A stretch of 64,000 nt of DNA from SCUD01 sp036824505 (GTDB lineage Bacteria; Pseudomonadota; Gammaproteobacteria; Steroidobacterales; Steroidobacteraceae), in assembly GCA_036824505.1 (NCBI GenBank), contig DAITAA010000001.1, positions 124,001-188,000 on the forward strand, given 5' to 3'. The stretch's first letter is position 1, and each line of letters starts with the position of its first letter. Below are positions 18,427-27,219 of the stretch, piece by piece. Below the pieces are notes generated by a model, which saw only the letters and a list, made by a program, of their open reading frames with translations, was not told the origin of the DNA and ran no database searches. The translations under genes and the position numbers were made by a program.

Positions 18427-18743
18427 TTCGCAAAATTGGCGCACCGATGCCAGCTGCCCTGACCGGGTCGGGGCCGAAATGGTGCCGACTCGGTCACCGT
18501 GTTATTCTCCGGGCCGATCGCGGCCTGTTCACCCTGCATTTTCAAGCGCTTGAAAGCGCCCCGGTGCATCGTCTACATCCAGCGATCAGGTGACAGGAGC
18601 TGTTCGAAGATTCGCCCTAGCAAGGCCCACGCCCGCCAGACGATCCCGACCGTGTTTCCTGCCGTGTAGTGAATGGTCGCTGCCGCCCATCGGTTTGATG
18701 GCGGAATGCGGCCCATTGTTAATGAAAAGTGAGAGCTTGAGTC
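18427..18743 (+). other. 317-base non-coding leader before the RRM gene
   Basis: No credible protein gene is seen here. The stretch holds a 16-base perfect palindrome (18540-18555, listed separately). Its right arm contains TTGAAA, which could act as a -35 box, but the -10 region downstream is weak. The leader is long for a 118-residue gene, and related RNA-binding proteins are often controlled through their 5' untranslated region, so a structured leader is plausible. No riboswitch class is recognised. Confidence 0.4.
18540..18555. repeat. 16-base perfect palindrome TTTCAAGCGCTTGAAA
   Basis: TTTCAAGCGCTTGAAA is identical to its reverse complement. It is about 190 bases before the RRM gene and overlaps the TTGAAA that could serve as -35 box, so it could be an operator for a dimeric repressor. 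There is no T-run after it, so it is not a terminator. Confidence 0.6.
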
Positions 18744-19100
18744 ATGAAGATCTACGTTGGAAACTTGCCTTTTTCGGCGACTGAAACACAGGTTCGCGAC
18801 CTATTCGCCGCACATGGCACGGTTGAGTCCGTTGCGCTGCCGTCCGATCGTGAGACCGGTCGTCCGCGCGGCTTTGGCTTCGTCGAAATGCCGCAGGCCG
18901 AGGCCGCGAAGGCCATCGAGGCGCTGAACGGCTTCTCGCTGGGCGGTCGCCAGCTGCGCGTCAATGAAGCGCAGGATCGTCCCCGCGGTGGCGGCGGTGG
19001 TGGCCGTCCGGGTGGCGGCGGTCGTCCGGGCGGTGGCGGTGGCTTCCGTTCGGGTGGCGGCGGCGGCGGTGGTGGCGGCGGCGGTGGTGGTCGCTGGTAA
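18744..19100 (+). CDS. Glycine-rich RRM RNA-binding protein
   Basis: A 118-residue protein with one RNA-recognition motif (residues 1-80) and a tail made almost entirely of Gly with a few Arg, Pro and Ser. RNP2 is IYVGNL (3-8) and RNP1 is RGFGFVEM (about 41-48), with aromatic residues in place for RNA stacking. Such proteins bind single-stranded RNA and are often cold- or stress-induced in bacteria. The Gly/Arg tail resembles RGG boxes and may promote condensation. A strong hairpin terminator follows directly, so it is a one-gene transcript. Confidence 0.92.
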   Translation: MKIYVGNLPFSATETQVRDLFAAHGTVESVALPSDRETGRPRGFGFVEMPQAEAAKAIEALNGFSLGGRQLRVNEAQDRPRGGGGGGRPGGGGRPGGGGGFRSGGGGGGGGGGGGGRW

Positions 19101-19125
19101 GTCTCCACTTTCTCTGCTGATGAAG

Positions 19126-19152
19126 GGCCCGCTTCGGCGGGCCTTTCTTTTT
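19126..19152 (+). terminator. Rho-independent terminator of RRM gene
   Basis: The arms GGCCCGC (19126-19132) and GCGGGCC (19137-19143) flank a stable TTCG tetraloop, followed by TTTCTTTTTT. It is 25 bases after the RRM stop codon. Confidence 0.9.
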
Positions 19153-19177
19153 CCGGCTGTTTGGACAGACTGACATC

Positions 19178-19705
19178 GTGGCGCAGGCAAGTCGCAATCC
19201 GGAAATCAGGATCCACGGCTTTCCGCCAATCGAGCATCGCGGCGCGCGGGTGCTGGTGCTCGGCAGCATGCCGAGCGTCGCATCGCTTGCGGCGGGAGAG
19301 TATTACGCGCATCCGCGGAACCAGTTTTGGCGCATCGTCGGCCAGCTGTATGGATTCGATCCGGCGGCGCCCTATCGGTTTCGCGCGAATGCCCTTCGTC
19401 TTGCGGGCGTGGCGTTGTGGGATGTGCTCGCGTCTTGCGCGCGTCCCGGCAGTCTCGATGCCGACATTGACGAGCGGTCCATCGTAGTAAATCCTTTCGC
19501 CGGGTTTCTGGATGCGCACCCGCATATCCGCCGCGTCTGCTTCAATGGGCGCAAGGCGGAGGCCGCCTGGCGGCGCTACGTGCTCACTGGATCACCCCGG
19601 GCACGCGAACTGGGCTACGAACTGCTGCCATCCACGAGCCCGGCCTTCGCCGGGATGTCCTACACGCGTAAGCTACGCGCCTGGCGGCGCGCACTCACCG
19701 TCTGA
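19178..19705 (+). CDS. DNA-deoxyinosine (hypoxanthine) glycosylase, UDG superfamily family 6
   Basis: A 175-residue cytoplasmic base-excision enzyme predicted to remove hypoxanthine, and perhaps uracil, from DNA. The first motif is LVLGSMPSVASL near residue 28, in place of the GQDPY of family 1; AHPRNQFWRIVG and ALWDVLASCARPGSLD follow, and the C-terminal motif is LLPSTSPAFAGMSYTRKL. This matches the family-6 deoxyinosine glycosylases. Translation starts at a GTG. It is the first gene of a likely five-gene unit; the amine oxidase starts 13 bases later. Confidence 0.85.
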   Translation: MAQASRNPEIRIHGFPPIEHRGARVLVLGSMPSVASLAAGEYYAHPRNQFWRIVGQLYGFDPAAPYRFRANALRLAGVALWDVLASCARPGSLDADIDERSIVVNPFAGFLDAHPHIRRVCFNGRKAEAAWRRYVLTGSPRARELGYELLPSTSPAFAGMSYTRKLRAWRRALTV

Positions 19706-19718
19706 CAGGAGCCCGAGC

Positions 19719-21068
19719 TTGCATCGACCTTTTTCCCGGGAACGAAGGCGGCTGCTGCAGGGCATTGGCGCCGCGGCCACTTTCGGCGGCTTCGGCGCGC
19801 GCCTGCTGGCCCAATCAGCCCCGATCGACGTCCTGGTCATCGGCGCCGGAGGCGCGGGACTCACCGCGGCGAAGGAGCTGCAGGCGGCAGGCTTCCAGGT
19901 ACTCGTGCTGGAAGCCCGCGACCGCATTGGCGGGCGCGCATTCACGGACACGAGTCTCGGTGTGCCATGGGATCGCGGCTGCTCCTGGCTGCACGCATCC
20001 GAAATCAACCCATTGGTCGCATATGCGCGGCAGAACGACTTCGATCTGCTTGCCGATCATTTTCCGCGCCACATCTACGATGGAGCGCGACGCATGAGCG
20101 GGGCCGAGACCGCCGGTCACCGTGCTGTCGAAGAGCGCATGGGGCGCGAAATGCAGGATGCCGCGCGCCGCGGACTCGACATTCCGGCCGAAGCCGCGTT
20201 CACGCAGACGACGCTCGCGGATCCCTGGTATCGCATGGCCGAATCGGGCCTGACGTCCTGGGAAGGCGTCGAACCGCCCAATTACTCGGTGCTCGATTCG
20301 CAGCAATTCATCGAGAAGGGCGACGACCTGATGATTCCCCGCGGTTACGGGACGCTGCTCGCACACTACGCAAAGCAGGTTGCGGTGCGGCTGCGCACGC
20401 CGGTATCGCGCATCCGTTGGTCGGCGCGCAGTGTCACCGCGGACACCGCCGCGGGCGCAGTCACGGCCCGCGTGGCGATCATCGCACTGCCATCGGCAGT
20501 GATCAGTGATGGCGCAGTGATCTTCTCGCCGCATCTGCCCATGGAAGTGCTGCAGGCCCACCACGACCTGCCGCTCGGACTGATGAACAAGGTGGCGCTG
20601 AAATTCAAGCGCAATGTGTTTCCGTCGGAGCGCACGGAATTCTGGCAACTGCGCCGCAGCGACGGGCGCGGTATGGATTATCTGACACGGCTGTGGGACA
20701 GCAACGTCTGTGTCGGAATGTCGGCCGGGCGTCTTGCGTACGAACTCGAGGCGGCGGGCGAAGCCGCGGCCATCGATCATGCGCTCACGGAGCTTACGAC
20801 GATGCTGGGCGGAGACCTGCGTCGCCAGTTCGATCGTGGCGCCACGACCGCCTGGTCATCCGATCCATTTGCCCGCGGCTCCTATTCGCACTGCCTGCCG
20901 GGGCGTTACGGTGCGCGCGCAATCCTGACCCGGCCGGTTGGTGGTCGAATGGTATTCGCGGGGGAGCATACCGAACAAACGGCCTACGGTACGCTGCACG
21001 GCGCGCACATGTCGGGGCTCCGCGCCGCACGCGAGGCGCGCCGCCTGTTAGTGGAGTCTTCGGCATGA
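19719..21068 (+). CDS. FAD-dependent amine oxidase, Tat-exported
   Basis: A 449-residue flavin monoamine oxidase. I place the start at the TTG at 19719, because AGGAG lies seven bases before it and it directly precedes a twin-arginine signal (ERRRLLQGIG), while no ATG suits the frame. The dinucleotide fold IDVLVIGAGGAGLTAAKEL and LEARDRIGGRAFTD bind FAD; the C-terminal GRMVFAGEHTEQTAYGTLHGAHMSG completes the flavin site. It should oxidise an amine to an aldehyde with release of peroxide in the periplasm. The GST gene overlaps its stop (ATGA). Confidence 0.88.
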   Translation: MHRPFSRERRRLLQGIGAAATFGGFGARLLAQSAPIDVLVIGAGGAGLTAAKELQAAGFQVLVLEARDRIGGRAFTDTSLGVPWDRGCSWLHASEINPLVAYARQNDFDLLADHFPRHIYDGARRMSGAETAGHRAVEERMGREMQDAARRGLDIPAEAAFTQTTLADPWYRMAESGLTSWEGVEPPNYSVLDSQQFIEKGDDLMIPRGYGTLLAHYAKQVAVRLRTPVSRIRWSARSVTADTAAGAVTARVAIIALPSAVISDGAVIFSPHLPMEVLQAHHDLPLGLMNKVALKFKRNVFPSERTEFWQLRRSDGRGMDYLTRLWDSNVCVGMSAGRLAYELEAAGEAAAIDHALTELTTMLGGDLRRQFDRGATTAWSSDPFARGSYSHCLPGRYGARAILTRPVGGRMVFAGEHTEQTAYGTLHGAHMSGLRAAREARRLLVESSA

Positions 21069-21676
21069 GTATCGTTCTCTACGACTACCTGCCTTCGGGC
21101 AACGGCTACAAATGCCGCCTGGTGCTGAAGGCGCTCGGCATGCCGTATGAGCTGAAGAAGATGAATATCGTAGCCGGCGCGACACGCACGCCCGAGTTTC
21201 TGGCCATCAATCCCAATGGCAGGATCCCCGTGCTGATGGTGCCGGGCCGCGGGCCGATCGCCGAGAGCCACGCGATCATCAGCTACCTTGCGGAAGGCTC
21301 GGCGCTCATTCCCGCCGATCCCTACGAACGCGCGTTGATGTGGCAATGGATGTGCTTCGAGCAGTACCAGCTCGAACCCGGCGTGGCGACCGTGCGTTTC
21401 TGGCTGACGTCCCTGAAGAAGACGCCGGAGGAACTGGGCGAGCGTTACAAGGAACGTTTCCAGCGTGGAGCCGACGCGCTCGCGGTACTCGAGCGCGAAC
21501 TCAAGGGGCGGCGCTGGCTGGTCGGCGACAAGGTCACACTCGCGGACATTGCGCTCTTCGCTTACACGCATGTCGCCGACGAGGCGGGTTACCGGCTCGC
21601 GGACTATCCCGCGATCAGCGCCTGGATCGCGAATTTCAAGGCGCTGCCCTGGTACGCGCCGATCAACGAGGCCTGA
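21065..21676 (+). CDS. Glutathione S-transferase family protein
   Basis: A 203-residue cytoplasmic protein with a thioredoxin-fold N-terminal half and an all-helical C-terminal half. DYLPSGNGYKCRLVLKALG is the active-site loop with Ser/Asn in the catalytic area, NPNGRIPVLMV has the cis-proline, and AESHAIISYLAE binds the glutamyl part of glutathione. The C-terminal VTLADIALFAYTHVADEAGY is the conserved capping motif. It overlaps the amine oxidase gene by four bases, and it may detoxify aldehydes or peroxides made by that enzyme; this last point is an inference. Confidence 0.9.
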   Translation: MSIVLYDYLPSGNGYKCRLVLKALGMPYELKKMNIVAGATRTPEFLAINPNGRIPVLMVPGRGPIAESHAIISYLAEGSALIPADPYERALMWQWMCFEQYQLEPGVATVRFWLTSLKKTPEELGERYKERFQRGADALAVLERELKGRRWLVGDKVTLADIALFAYTHVADEAGYRLADYPAISAWIANFKALPWYAPINEA

Positions 21677-21689
21677 CGGAGCCGCTGCG

Positions 21690-23006
21690 ATGGAAACGGA
21701 CAGCGCGGCGCTCGCTCGCGATCGTGCTGCCGGTCGTCATCCTGCTGATCATCTACCTGAGCTGGCTGCTATTCCGCCAGACAGCACCCCGTCGCGCCGC
21801 GAAGCGTTCCGCTTCTGGCTGAAGCTCGGCTTGATCTCGTTTGGTGGCCCGGCCGGGCAGATCGCGATCATGCACCGCGAAATCGTCGAACGGCGAAACT
21901 GGCTCGCCGAACGGCCATTCATGAACGCGCTGAACTTCTGCATGCTGCTGCCGGGACCCGAGGCCCTGCAGCTCGCGATTTATCTGGGCTGGCGGTTTCA
22001 TGGCGCATTGGGCGGCGTCGTCGCGGGCTTGTGTTTCATCGTGCCGGCGGCTGCGTTGCTGCTCGGACTTTCTTTCGTCTACGCGGTGCATGGCTCGGTG
22101 CCCATGATTGCAGCGCTCCTGTTCGGTCTGCAGGCGACGGTCATCGCACTCGTGCTGCAGGCGCTCTGGCGTATCGGGCGCCGTGCGTTGTCGGCTCCGA
22201 CGCATTTCCTGATCGCGGCCGTTGCCTGGGCAGTGATGACCTGGAAGCTCGCGCCGTTCCCGATGCTGCTGCTCGCGGCGGCGTTCGCGGGCGCATTGAT
22301 GCGACGGGCAGCACCGCAACCGGCCCCGGTCACCGCAATCTCGTTTCCCTGGCGCCCGCTGGTCGCCGGCATCGCGCTCTGGGCGATTCCCGCTGCCGTG
22401 GTGCTCTCGCTGACCGGGCGGGATTCTCTTTTCACGCAGGTCTACGGTTTCTTCACGAGCGCCGCACTCGTCACCTTCGGTGGCGCCTATGCGGTGCTCG
22501 CCTGGGTCAGCCAGCAGGCGGTCGAGGTCCACGGCTGGCTCACACAGGCGCAGACGGTGACCGGTCTCGCGCTCGCCGAAACGACGCCCGGGCCATTGAT
22601 CATCGTGCTGCAGTTCATCGGCTTCATGGCGGGCTGGAATGCACCGGGAGCGGCGGGCCCGGCTGCAACCGCGACGACGACCGCGTTGCTCGCGTCCTGG
22701 GCGACATTCCTGCCGTCCTTTGTCTTCATTTTGGTTGGCGCGCCCTATGTCGAACGCCTGACCGCGATCCCGCGGCTTGCGAGCGCGCTCGCCGGCATCA
22801 CGGCGGCGGCGGTCGGCGTGATCGCGAGTCTCGCGGGGGTGTTCGCAACGGCCGTATTCTTCCCCGCCGGGCCCGCCGCACCGGAGTGGCGCGCAGTCGC
22901 GATTGCGGCGGTGGCGCTCCTGCTGCTCCTGCGCACCCGCCTCGACGTGCTCTGGATCATCGCCGGCGGCGCGCTGGCGGGATTTCTGGTAGGTTTTCTG
23001 AAATGA
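21690..23006 (+). CDS. chrA: Chromate transporter, CHR family
   Basis: A 438-residue inner-membrane protein with about ten to twelve hydrophobic segments in two homologous halves. The N-terminal half carries FGGPAGQIAIMHREIVE...MLLPGPEALQ, and the C-terminal half carries the equivalent TFGGAYAVLAWV and ETTPGPLIIVLQF. These are the CHR signatures, and the length is right for the long, two-domain form. It should expel chromate driven by the proton gradient. CGGAG eight bases upstream supports the ATG. It overlaps the glyoxalase gene by four bases. No chrB regulator is nearby. Confidence 0.9.
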   Translation: METDSAALARDRAAGRHPADHLPELAAIPPDSTPSRREAFRFWLKLGLISFGGPAGQIAIMHREIVERRNWLAERPFMNALNFCMLLPGPEALQLAIYLGWRFHGALGGVVAGLCFIVPAAALLLGLSFVYAVHGSVPMIAALLFGLQATVIALVLQALWRIGRRALSAPTHFLIAAVAWAVMTWKLAPFPMLLLAAAFAGALMRRAAPQPAPVTAISFPWRPLVAGIALWAIPAAVVLSLTGRDSLFTQVYGFFTSAALVTFGGAYAVLAWVSQQAVEVHGWLTQAQTVTGLALAETTPGPLIIVLQFIGFMAGWNAPGAAGPAATATTTALLASWATFLPSFVFILVGAPYVERLTAIPRLASALAGITAAAVGVIASLAGVFATAVFFPAGPAAPEWRAVAIAAVALLLLLRTRLDVLWIIAGGALAGFLVGFLK

Positions 23007-23422
23007 AATACCTGCATACGATGGTCCGGGTCACCGACCTCGACCGCTCGATCGATTTCTACTGCAAGCATCTTGGCCTTCGCGAGTTGCGCCGCCAAGT
23101 CAATGAACGCGGCCGGTACACGCTCGTATTCCTCGCGGCACCTGGCGACGATGGGGCGCAGGTCGAGCTGACCTGGAACTGGGATCCGGAGCAGTACACG
23201 ATGGGCCGCGCCTTCGGCCATCTCGCTTACGAGGTGGACGACATCTACGCGCTGTGTTCGAAGTTGATGGCCGCCGGCATCACGATCAACCGTCCGCCGC
23301 GCGACGGGCACATGGCTTTCGTGCGCTCGCCCGACAATGTATCGATCGAGTTGCTGCAGAGGGGCGAAGCGTTGCCGCCCAGGGAACCCTGGGCGTCCAT
23401 GCCGAATACCGGAGTCTGGTAG
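23003..23422 (+). CDS. Lactoylglutathione lyase-like protein (glyoxalase I, VOC family)
   Basis: A 139-residue metalloenzyme predicted to convert the methylglyoxal-glutathione adduct to lactoylglutathione. It aligns with E. coli GloA from the first residues (KYLHTMVRVTDLDRSIDFYCKHLGL). The four metal ligands seem present: His6, the Glu of QVELTWNW, the His of FGHLAYEV and the Glu of SIELL. The loop before the last ligand reads RSPDN, where GloA has DPDG. Fits with gshA and the GST in glutathione-based aldehyde handling. The start overlaps the chrA stop. Confidence 0.85.
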   Translation: MKYLHTMVRVTDLDRSIDFYCKHLGLRELRRQVNERGRYTLVFLAAPGDDGAQVELTWNWDPEQYTMGRAFGHLAYEVDDIYALCSKLMAAGITINRPPRDGHMAFVRSPDNVSIELLQRGEALPPREPWASMPNTGVW

Positions 23423-23434
23423 GCCGGAGAAATC

Positions 23435-23863
23435 TCAGCCGGCGATGTAGCGCCTGAGATCGTCGATTTCGTGGCGCTGCTCGTCGATGACAGCCTTCAC
23501 GCAGTCTCCGATCGAAATCACGCCGATCAGTTCGCCGTTCTCGACCACCGGCAGGTGGCGGATGCGCTTGTCGGTCATCAACATCATGCAGTCATTGACG
23601 GTGTTCTGCGGTGCGACGTGAATGACCGGCGAACTCATGATGGTGGCGACCTTGGTTTCCGTGGAATTGCGGCCCATCAGCACGACCTTGCGTGCGTAAT
23701 CCCGCTCCGAGACGATCCCGACCAGCCGGCCGCCGGAGAGCACGGGCAGCGCGCCGACAAAATGGTCGGCCATCAGCTGGATCGCGGTGCGAACCGGGTC
23801 CTCGGTGTCAATGGTGTGAATGCCGCGCGGCTTGCTGTCGAGCAGTTGCTTGACGGTGCGCAT
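23435..23863 (-). CDS. CBS-pair domain protein
   Basis: A 142-residue cytoplasmic protein made only of two CBS motifs in tandem. Each has the expected end pattern: GALPVLSGGRLVGIVSERDYARK and RHLPVVENGELIGVISIGDCVK. Such stand-alone pairs bind adenine nucleotides or S-adenosyl compounds and modulate partner proteins. The start at 23863 is favoured over an in-frame upstream start because GAGGGGG lies directly before it and the CBS fold begins immediately. It converges on the glyoxalase gene. Confidence 0.88.
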   Translation of the reverse strand: MRTVKQLLDSKPRGIHTIDTEDPVRTAIQLMADHFVGALPVLSGGRLVGIVSERDYARKVVLMGRNSTETKVATIMSSPVIHVAPQNTVNDCMMLMTDKRIRHLPVVENGELIGVISIGDCVKAVIDEQRHEIDDLRRYIAG

Positions 23864-23934
23864 GTGGCCCCCTCGGTACTGGCCTGACCGGGGCATCTTA
23901 CGCCCGATCACGGACGGCACAACCAGCGCAGCGC

Positions 23935-25029
23935 TCAGGCCGGTTTTCGCGCGTGCCAGGCCGCCAACAGCCTCGTTTCCTGCTCGACCGAAAGCCCTGA
24001 CCGCAGCTGCGCCTGTCTTTCGGGTGGCCGGGTCGCGTGCCAGGCGAGCGTATCGCGGACCGTCTCGTCAAGCGGGCGGGATCGCAGGCCCTCCGCCACC
24101 GAACGCGTGATGCCCGTCAGGGAGGCCCCGGCCTCCGCGCCGTGCATCGGCCCCCATGGCGCGAAGTTCATCTCTTCGGGCTTCAGCTGCTGCGCGAGGA
24201 AGTCCTCATCGATCCACGTGAACCGGGTGTCAGCGCCCGAGACGCTCTTGCTGGTGTCGATCATGCCGCCCATGGTGAGCGCACCGGGCGGCGTGACGGC
24301 ATTGAAGAAGCCGTCCACGCGACGCTCGACGAGATCCAGCATGAAACGCGCCAGGTCGCGGACGTCGATGATCTGGATCGGATCGGCGGGCGTGCCCGGC
24401 ACCGCCATCTCGCCGCCGCGCGCCACGCGCACCGGCCAGTAGGTGAAGCGATCGGTCGGGTCCAGCGGACCGACGATATAGCCCGGACGCACGATGGACG
24501 AGCGTGAGCCGAAGGCCTGCCGCACGTAATCCTCGCAGAGCGCCTTCATCGGGCCGTAGGTGTCGTTGGTGACCTGTTCCTCGTCGGGATTCGCGAGCAC
24601 GCCGCGGGGCGATGACTCGTCGTTCGGCTTCAGGAAGCTTGCATAAGCGGAGATGCTCGAGATGTAGAGGCAGTAGCCGGTGTTTGGCGCGAGAAGGTCC
24701 GACGACATCTTCTCGTATTTCGGAATGTAGCCAGTGTTATCAACGACCGCGTCCCAGCTGCGACCCTTCAGCGAATCGAGCTGGCCCTTGCGGTCCCCGA
24801 GCAGGGTCTCGACATTCTCGACTTCGGCATCGCGCTTGCCGCGGTTGAAGTGCGTGACCGAGAAGCCGCGCGCGAGTGCCTGCTCGGTCAGGTGCGGGCC
24901 GATGAAGCCGGTGCCGCCGAGGATCAGCAGCGTTTTGCGCTTCTGTTCGCCTGCCACGAGCCGGCTGGCGGCGATAGCGAGCGCCATTCCGGCGCCGGCC
25001 TTGAGGATGCTGCGTCGGGTCCTGTTCAT
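23935..25029 (-). CDS. Tat-exported NAD-dependent epimerase/dehydratase-like protein
   Basis: A 364-residue protein with a twin-arginine signal (NRTRRSILKAGAGMALAIAASR) in front of an extended-SDR fold. The nucleotide-binding motif LLILGGTGFIGPHL is intact, and the YGPMKALCE segment supplies the YxxxK catalytic pair. A periplasmic SDR must take its cofactor bound from the cytoplasm, which is what Tat export permits. The family includes mRNA-binding/isomerase-like epimerases of unknown substrate. It lies 14 bases after the S9 peptidase gene and is probably co-transcribed with it. Confidence 0.85.
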   Translation of the reverse strand: MNRTRRSILKAGAGMALAIAASRLVAGEQKRKTLLILGGTGFIGPHLTEQALARGFSVTHFNRGKRDAEVENVETLLGDRKGQLDSLKGRSWDAVVDNTGYIPKYEKMSSDLLAPNTGYCLYISSISAYASFLKPNDESSPRGVLANPDEEQVTNDTYGPMKALCEDYVRQAFGSRSSIVRPGYIVGPLDPTDRFTYWPVRVARGGEMAVPGTPADPIQIIDVRDLARFMLDLVERRVDGFFNAVTPPGALTMGGMIDTSKSVSGADTRFTWIDEDFLAQQLKPEEMNFAPWGPMHGAEAGASLTGITRSVAEGLRSRPLDETVRDTLAWHATRPPERQAQLRSGLSVEQETRLLAAWHARKPA

Positions 25030-25043
25030 GTTTGCTCCGTCTG

Positions 25044-27086
25044 CTAGCGTGCGCCGGCTGGCGCGTAATGCGCCAGCCAGTCCCTGACTTCCTGGTACCA
25101 ATACAGCGAATTCTGCCGCTTCAGAATCCAGTGATTCTCATCCGGGAAATACACGAGTCGGCTCTCGACGCCGCGATTCTGCAGCGTGTTGAACAACTCG
25201 ATGCCGTTGTTGAGCGGCACGCGCTGGTCGAGCTGGCCGTGGATCACGAGCGTCGGGGTCACGAAATTGCCGGCAAAAGTGCTCGGCGAATAGCGCGCGA
25301 ATTCCTCGGGCCGCTCCCAGGCCTCGAAGAAGCGCCGCTTGCCGGCGCCGTAGTCCGCGCCGTATTGAGTGTACTCGCTGTACACGGCGGCGTGCGCGAC
25401 CAGCGCCTTGAATGGATGCGGCTTGCCATTCAGCGTCGCGGCCAGGAAGCCGCCGAAGCTGCCGCCGCCGGCGATCATGCGGTCGCGGTCGATCCACGGC
25501 TTCGACTGGAACCATTCGGCCGCGTGGATCGTGTCCTGGTAGGGCTTGGTGATGTGGTCCGGGTTGATGGAGTCCGTGAATGCCTGGCCGAATCCGCTGG
25601 ATCCGTGGAAATTGTGCCAGGCGACGACGTAGCCCCAACCGGCGAAGACCTGCGCATTCCAGCGGAATGTCCAGGCATCGGTGATGCCGTTGTGGGGCCC
25701 GCCGTGCAACAGCAGGTATAGCGGATATTTCTTTCCGGGATCGAAGCCGGGCGGGTAGATGACCCACATCTGGATGTCTTCGCCGCCCGAGCCCGTGTAG
25801 GTCACGCTCTCGACTTCTCCGAATGCAACGCCTTGGAGCAGCGAGTCATTGAGATCGGAGAGTTTCGTGGCGCTGCCGTCGCGAAGGTTGATGCGCACGA
25901 GGGTCGGCGGTTCGCTGAATGACTGGCGGATTCCTACGAGCGTCGCGGGCGAGCCGGCGACGGCAAGGCCCGAAAAGCTCGAGCTCCTGGTCACGGGCGC
26001 ATGCCGGCCATCTGCAATGTCGATGCGATGAACCCGCTGTGTCCCGGCATCGTCGATCGCCGCGTAAAGACTCCTTGAGTCCGGTGCCCAGACCATTCCG
26101 TTCAGTGACCGATCCCAGCCCGCCGCTATCCGCCGGTGCGCATCGTTCTTCCGGTCCACGAGCCAGGCTTGGTAGGAATCGCCATAAAACCCCTTGATAG
26201 TCTGGCGCGCATGCAGCAGCCAGCGGCCGTCTGGGCTATATGCCGGATTTTCGTCATCCGCGGAATTGTCGGACGTCAGGTTTCGCGCCTTGCCGCCCGT
26301 AGCCGGCACGACGAAGACGTCGAAATTCTGGTCCACGCCGGTCGGATCGGTGTCGGCGACGAATGCGATCTCGTTGCCGTCTGGTGAGATGTCATAGGCA
26401 CTGCCGTCAAGCTCCAGTCGCGTCAGCTCGAAACCGGTGCCGAGCGTGACGGCGGTGGGCACGCCGCCCTCCAGGGGAATCGAGAAGATGTGAGCCTGGC
26501 GGTCGTCAATCCAGTGATCCCAGTGGCTGATCGGCGGCCGGGTCCAGGCTTTCGCCGTCATCTTTGATTTCTGCCGCTCCTCGAGGCGCTCGCCCGCCTT
26601 CTTCCAGTCCGCCAGGTCGGGCCAGACGCGCGATATGAAGGCGATGCGCTTCGAATCCGGAAACCACTTCGGCGCCGAGACGCCGGTCGGCACCTCGCCG
26701 ACCCGGATCGCCTCGCCACCATCGGTCGGGATGACGTAGAGCTGCGATTCCTTGTCCTCGCTGCGCTTGGCGACGAAGGCGATCCAGCGTCCGTCCGGGC
26801 TCCAGGCCGCTTCCGATTCCTTGCCTGGCATGCTGGTCAGGCGGCGCGATGCGCCCCCCGAGGTGGCGACCAAATACAGGTCCGCTTCGCCCTTGTCCTG
26901 TTCATCGTCGTAGAAGGTCACCGGAAAAACGGCCTGCTGGCCGTCGTGCGACAACGCCGGGTCACCGATCCGCTGGATCTTCCACATCGTCTCGGCACTC
27001 AGGGGCGCCGTGGCGACATCCGCGGCCAGGGCCGCGAATGAGGTAACGGCGAACGGGGCGATGATCCATCTTGCGGCAGGCGGCAT
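25044..27086 (-). CDS. Secreted S9-family peptidase (prolyl oligopeptidase / dipeptidyl aminopeptidase type)
   Basis: A 680-residue serine peptidase. The ATG at 27086 begins a signal peptide ending ALAADVA, and GGAG lies about nine bases upstream. Residues 40-400 form a beta propeller with TolB-like blades (SPDGRWIAFVAKRSEDKE, YSPDGRWLLHAR). The C-terminal hydrolase domain has GGGSFGGFLAATL (nucleophile), HGQLDQRVP (acid) and DENHWI (His). It likely degrades short peptides in the periplasm. A 133-base gap separates it from the divergent MazG-like gene. Confidence 0.9.
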   Translation of the reverse strand: MPPAARWIIAPFAVTSFAALAADVATAPLSAETMWKIQRIGDPALSHDGQQAVFPVTFYDDEQDKGEADLYLVATSGGASRRLTSMPGKESEAAWSPDGRWIAFVAKRSEDKESQLYVIPTDGGEAIRVGEVPTGVSAPKWFPDSKRIAFISRVWPDLADWKKAGERLEERQKSKMTAKAWTRPPISHWDHWIDDRQAHIFSIPLEGGVPTAVTLGTGFELTRLELDGSAYDISPDGNEIAFVADTDPTGVDQNFDVFVVPATGGKARNLTSDNSADDENPAYSPDGRWLLHARQTIKGFYGDSYQAWLVDRKNDAHRRIAAGWDRSLNGMVWAPDSRSLYAAIDDAGTQRVHRIDIADGRHAPVTRSSSFSGLAVAGSPATLVGIRQSFSEPPTLVRINLRDGSATKLSDLNDSLLQGVAFGEVESVTYTGSGGEDIQMWVIYPPGFDPGKKYPLYLLLHGGPHNGITDAWTFRWNAQVFAGWGYVVAWHNFHGSSGFGQAFTDSINPDHITKPYQDTIHAAEWFQSKPWIDRDRMIAGGGSFGGFLAATLNGKPHPFKALVAHAAVYSEYTQYGADYGAGKRRFFEAWERPEEFARYSPSTFAGNFVTPTLVIHGQLDQRVPLNNGIELFNTLQNRGVESRLVYFPDENHWILKRQNSLYWYQEVRDWLAHYAPAGAR

Positions 27087-27219
27087 CGGGATGTTCTCCG
27101 GCACCGCCTGGCGCGGTGACCATACATCGGCCGCCGATTCTGACGGCCGGCGCATGGCACTTGCAAACCGGATTCGACCAGACGTTGCGCGCGGGCGGCG
27201 ATTGGCTGACAGTGGCGCC

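Noticed and set aside
18970..19097. GGTGGC tandem repeats as a satellite
   Set aside because: They encode the Gly-rich tail of the RRM protein and vary in third positions, so they are coding, not a DNA repeat array.
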